Assembly (NCBI GenBank): GCA_903994455.1
Contig: CAJEXI010000011.1
Coordinates: 1-64,000, forward strand
DNA: 64,000 nt
From: an uncultured Chlorobiaceae bacterium
GTDB lineage: Bacteria; Bacteroidota; Chlorobiia; Chlorobiales; Chlorobiaceae
Reading direction: 5' to 3'
Shown here: positions 61,964 to 64,000 of the stretch, piece by piece
How positions within the stretch are numbered: position 1 is the stretch's first letter
Layout: every line of letters begins with the position of its first letter
Program-made: the position numbers and the translations under genes
Notes under the pieces: model-generated
The model's database searches: none
The model's input: the letters and a program-made list of their open reading frames with translations, nothing else
What the model was told of the DNA's origin: nothing

Positions 61964-63268
61964 ATGAAAAAGAGGGTTGTCATTGTAGGCGGCGGATTTG
62001 CAGGGCTGAATGCCGCAAGGGTTCTGGGAAATAAACCCGATATTGAGGTTACCCTCATCGACAGAAAAAACTATCATCTGTTCCAGCCCCTGCTCTATCA
62101 GGTAGCCATGGCAGCTCTTGGTGAGGGAGATATTGCTGCTCCGCTGAGAAATATGCTCGCAAACGTCCAGAACGTCACCGTCTTCAAGGGCACCGTGGAA
62201 AGTATCAATACTGAAAACAGAATTGTTGAGACTGATTTCAGCGCTATTCCTTACGATTATCTGATTTTGGCCTGCGGTGTACAGCATCACTATTTCGGCC
62301 ATAACGAGTGGGAAGAGTTTGCACCAGGCCTTAAAACCCTTGCACAAGCGAAAGAGATCCGACGTCGGGTGATGGAGGCCTATGAACGCGCCGAGCGAAC
62401 AAACGATTTTGTTGAACGTAAGAAACTTCTTACTTTTGTCATTGTCGGCGGAGGCCCAACCGGTGTGGAGCTTGCAGGATCAATTGGTGAAATGAGCCGA
62501 TATACGCTTTCAAAATTTTACCGGAATATCGACCCGAAACTGACCAGAATTTTTATTGTTGAAGCCGCGCCACGCATTCTCGGCTCTTTTTCACCCGATT
62601 TGGCAAGCAAGGCAACACGATCACTGGAGAAACTTGGCGTTCAGGTCTGGACAAACAGCATGGTGAGCGACGTTGATATTGACGGTGTACAGATTGGTAA
62701 TGAACGCATTGAGGCGGCAACAGTGCTCTGGGCGGCTGGCGTTACAGCCATAGGGATTGGCAAAACTATGGCCGGAACAGAGACCGACCATATCGGACGC
62801 ATCATTGTTGCTGAAGACCTCAGCATTCCAGGACATCCTGAAATATTTGTTGGCGGCGACCTTGCACACTTCGTTGCGGCAAATGGCTCTCCGCTGCCAG
62901 GGCTGGCACCCGTTGCCCTGCAGCAGGGAAGAGCCATCGGAAAAAACATTCTGCTCGATCTCAACACAAAGGCAAGAAAAGCATTCCGATACAGGGATAA
63001 AGGACAAATGGCCACAATAGGAAAAAACAAGGCAATTGTTGAGTTTGGCAATCTGAAGTTTGATGGTATTCTTGCCTGGTTCACCTGGCTGCTGGTCCAC
63101 ATCTATTTTCTGACCAGCTTCCGTCACAAGGTTTTTGTGCTCCTGCAGTGGGGGTGGTCATATTTTACCTTCAGTTATGGTGCCAGGCTGATTGTCAACC
63201 GTGAATGGAGATTCTATGGCAGCAGTGACAAATGCCCTGCCGATGTTGGACAACAAGAGAGGAAATGA
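61964..63268 (+). CDS. ndh: Type II NADH dehydrogenase-like flavoprotein
   Basis: The 434-aa protein has two dinucleotide-binding motifs: VIVGGGFAGLNAARVLG at the N-terminus for FAD and FVIVGGGPTGVELAGSI near residue 160 for NAD(P)H. It shows the NDH-2 FGDL-like element (here VGGDLAH near residue 300) and a hydrophobic tail (about residues 365-400) that could anchor it to the membrane. NDH-2 passes electrons from NADH to quinones without pumping; whether this protein works on menaquinone or on another acceptor is not shown. It overlaps a small membrane protein gene by four bases. Confidence 0.9.
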   Translation: MKKRVVIVGGGFAGLNAARVLGNKPDIEVTLIDRKNYHLFQPLLYQVAMAALGEGDIAAPLRNMLANVQNVTVFKGTVESINTENRIVETDFSAIPYDYLILACGVQHHYFGHNEWEEFAPGLKTLAQAKEIRRRVMEAYERAERTNDFVERKKLLTFVIVGGGPTGVELAGSIGEMSRYTLSKFYRNIDPKLTRIFIVEAAPRILGSFSPDLASKATRSLEKLGVQVWTNSMVSDVDIDGVQIGNERIEAATVLWAAGVTAIGIGKTMAGTETDHIGRIIVAEDLSIPGHPEIFVGGDLAHFVAANGSPLPGLAPVALQQGRAIGKNILLDLNTKARKAFRYRDKGQMATIGKNKAIVEFGNLKFDGILAWFTWLLVHIYFLTSFRHKVFVLLQWGWSYFTFSYGARLIVNREWRFYGSSDKCPADVGQQERK

Positions 63269-63471
63269 TCAAACAGATGAATGCTCACATGGCCATAGGG
63301 ATAGTACTTGCTATCACTTTTATTGGTATTTCGCTCTACATCTTTATGGTGCCCCTTCCTGCTCCCTTTGCCGAAAATAATGACCTCCAGCTTTACGCCA
63401 TGCTTACCGGAGCTTATGGGGTATGGCGAGCTATCCGGGTTTTCCTCACCTGGAAAGAGTTGCAGCAATGA
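63265..63471 (+). CDS. Small two-helix membrane protein coupled to the NDH-2-like gene
   Basis: The 68-aa protein has two hydrophobic segments (about residues 6-27 and 42-58) and a charged C-terminus (FLTWKELQQ). Its ATG overlaps the flavoprotein stop (ATGA), implying co-translation, so it may be a membrane partner of the dehydrogenase. I do not recognise a family. The frame begins at 63232, but the upstream residues are not plausible. Confidence 0.72.
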   Translation: MIKQMNAHMAIGIVLAITFIGISLYIFMVPLPAPFAENNDLQLYAMLTGAYGVWRAIRVFLTWKELQQ

Positions 63472-63674
63472 CAACCGAATAATACATGCTGACTGTCAAC
63501 CATCACCGGTGCCAATCGTTTCCTGTTGTTCAGTAATTTATTTTTTCAGTAGATTGCGCCGGGTCTTTATGAAGCAAGGCAGAACGGATGCCGCCTGTTG
63601 TAAAGAGTCCACCTCTTGACCTGGCTTGTACAGCATCATTGAGTTTGAGAATATTATTAAAGAAAAGAAGAACA
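63472..63674. other. Intergenic, no feature seen
   Basis: About 200 bases without a convincing ORF, terminator or RNA. It should contain the argD promoter. Confidence 0.4.
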
Positions 63675-64000
63675 ATGACACCACTACCCGTCACACAGGA
63701 AACTGAACAGAGACTTTTTTTTCATAACTATGCCCGTCTGCCAATCGCTGTAACCCATGGCGAAGGTGTCTGGCTCGTCAGTGATGATGGCACGCGCTAT
63801 CTTGATATGATTGCAGGTATTGGTGTCAATGCACTCGGCTATGGCGACAAGCGGCTTGTCGATGCCATAAGCGCACAGGCGGAAAAACTGATCCACGCAT
63901 CGAACCTCTTTATGATGCAACCGCAGTTTGAGCTGGCTGAAAAGCTGCTTGCACTCTCCGGGCTCTCCAAAGTCTTCTTTGCAAACAGCGGCACAGAAGC
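63675..64000 (+). CDS. argD: Acetylornithine/acetylornithine-type aminotransferase, N-terminal part (cut by window end)
   Basis: The 108 visible residues begin [20 protein letters not shown] and include [28 protein letters not shown] and FFANSGTEA, the start of a class III PLP-dependent aminotransferase of the ArgD type. These enzymes make N-acetylornithine in arginine synthesis. The Lys that binds PLP is beyond the edge. The gene is open at the right end and continues past position 64000. Other class III aminotransferases share this N-terminus. Confidence 0.9.
   Translation, partial: MTPLPVTQETEQRLFFHNYARLPIAVTHGEGVWLVSDDGTRYLDMIAGIGVNALGYGDKRLVDAISAQAEKLIHASNLFMMQPQFELAEKLLALSGLSKVFFANSGTE

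Overview
The window comes from a green sulfur bacterium (Chlorobiaceae). The diagnostic genes are pscA and pscB, which encode the large subunit and the FA/FB iron-sulfur subunit of the type I P840 reaction centre. Reductive-TCA genes support this (korA-korB for 2-oxoglutarate:ferredoxin oxidoreductase, and sucC), as do tandem ferredoxin-like proteins and the three-domain IspG. The species cannot be fixed from the sequence alone; Chlorobium/Pelodictyon is a reasonable guess.

Layout. Positions 1-6083 hold a chromosomal integron. An IntI-type tyrosine recombinase (5067-6083, minus strand) lies beside a cassette array (about 1-5058) whose genes are almost all on the same strand as the integrase and lie beyond its 3' end. 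This is the 'inverted' arrangement. Several attC sites are visible by their GCCTAAC/GTTAGGC ends. They fall into two groups: compact sites of 61-72 bp, and a 112-120 bp family with a shared internal sequence. Cassette products include an FkbM-type methyltransferase, a DUF2188 protein, a lipoprotein, a PLD-like fragment, small membrane proteins and a frameshifted gene.

From 6259 to the right end the window is mostly core chromosome: serB; a PIN-domain gene with a small partner; two ferredoxin-like genes behind alaS; korAB; accA; an HU gene; efp-accB-accC; and the block rpoC-rpoB-rplL-rplJ-rplA-rplK-nusG-secE with four tRNAs (Trp, Thr-GGT, Tyr, Thr-TGT). Then come an SDR gene overlapping ispG, a DivIC/FtsB-like gene, eno, a divergent EF-G paralogue, a dolichol-phosphate-mannose-synthase-like glycosyltransferase, pscB-pscA and dapF.

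A gene-poor kilobase (44011-45046) with a decayed transposase-like fragment precedes a compact three-gene exopolysaccharide cluster (TPR/beta-barrel exporter, BcsA-like synthase, GH8 lipoprotein). After it come sucC, a MacB-MacA-TolC-type export operon, an ABC-F ATPase, an oxidoreductase, hemN, purE, a DUF1566 protein, a type II NADH dehydrogenase-like flavoprotein with an overlapping small membrane protein, and the start of argD, cut by the window edge.

How the parts fit: korAB and sucC serve CO2 fixation by the reductive TCA cycle, which depends on reduced ferredoxin from the P840 centre. accA/B/C feed fatty acid synthesis, hemN feeds tetrapyrrole synthesis, and ispG feeds isoprenoid synthesis. 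The integron and the polysaccharide cluster are the main accessory regions.
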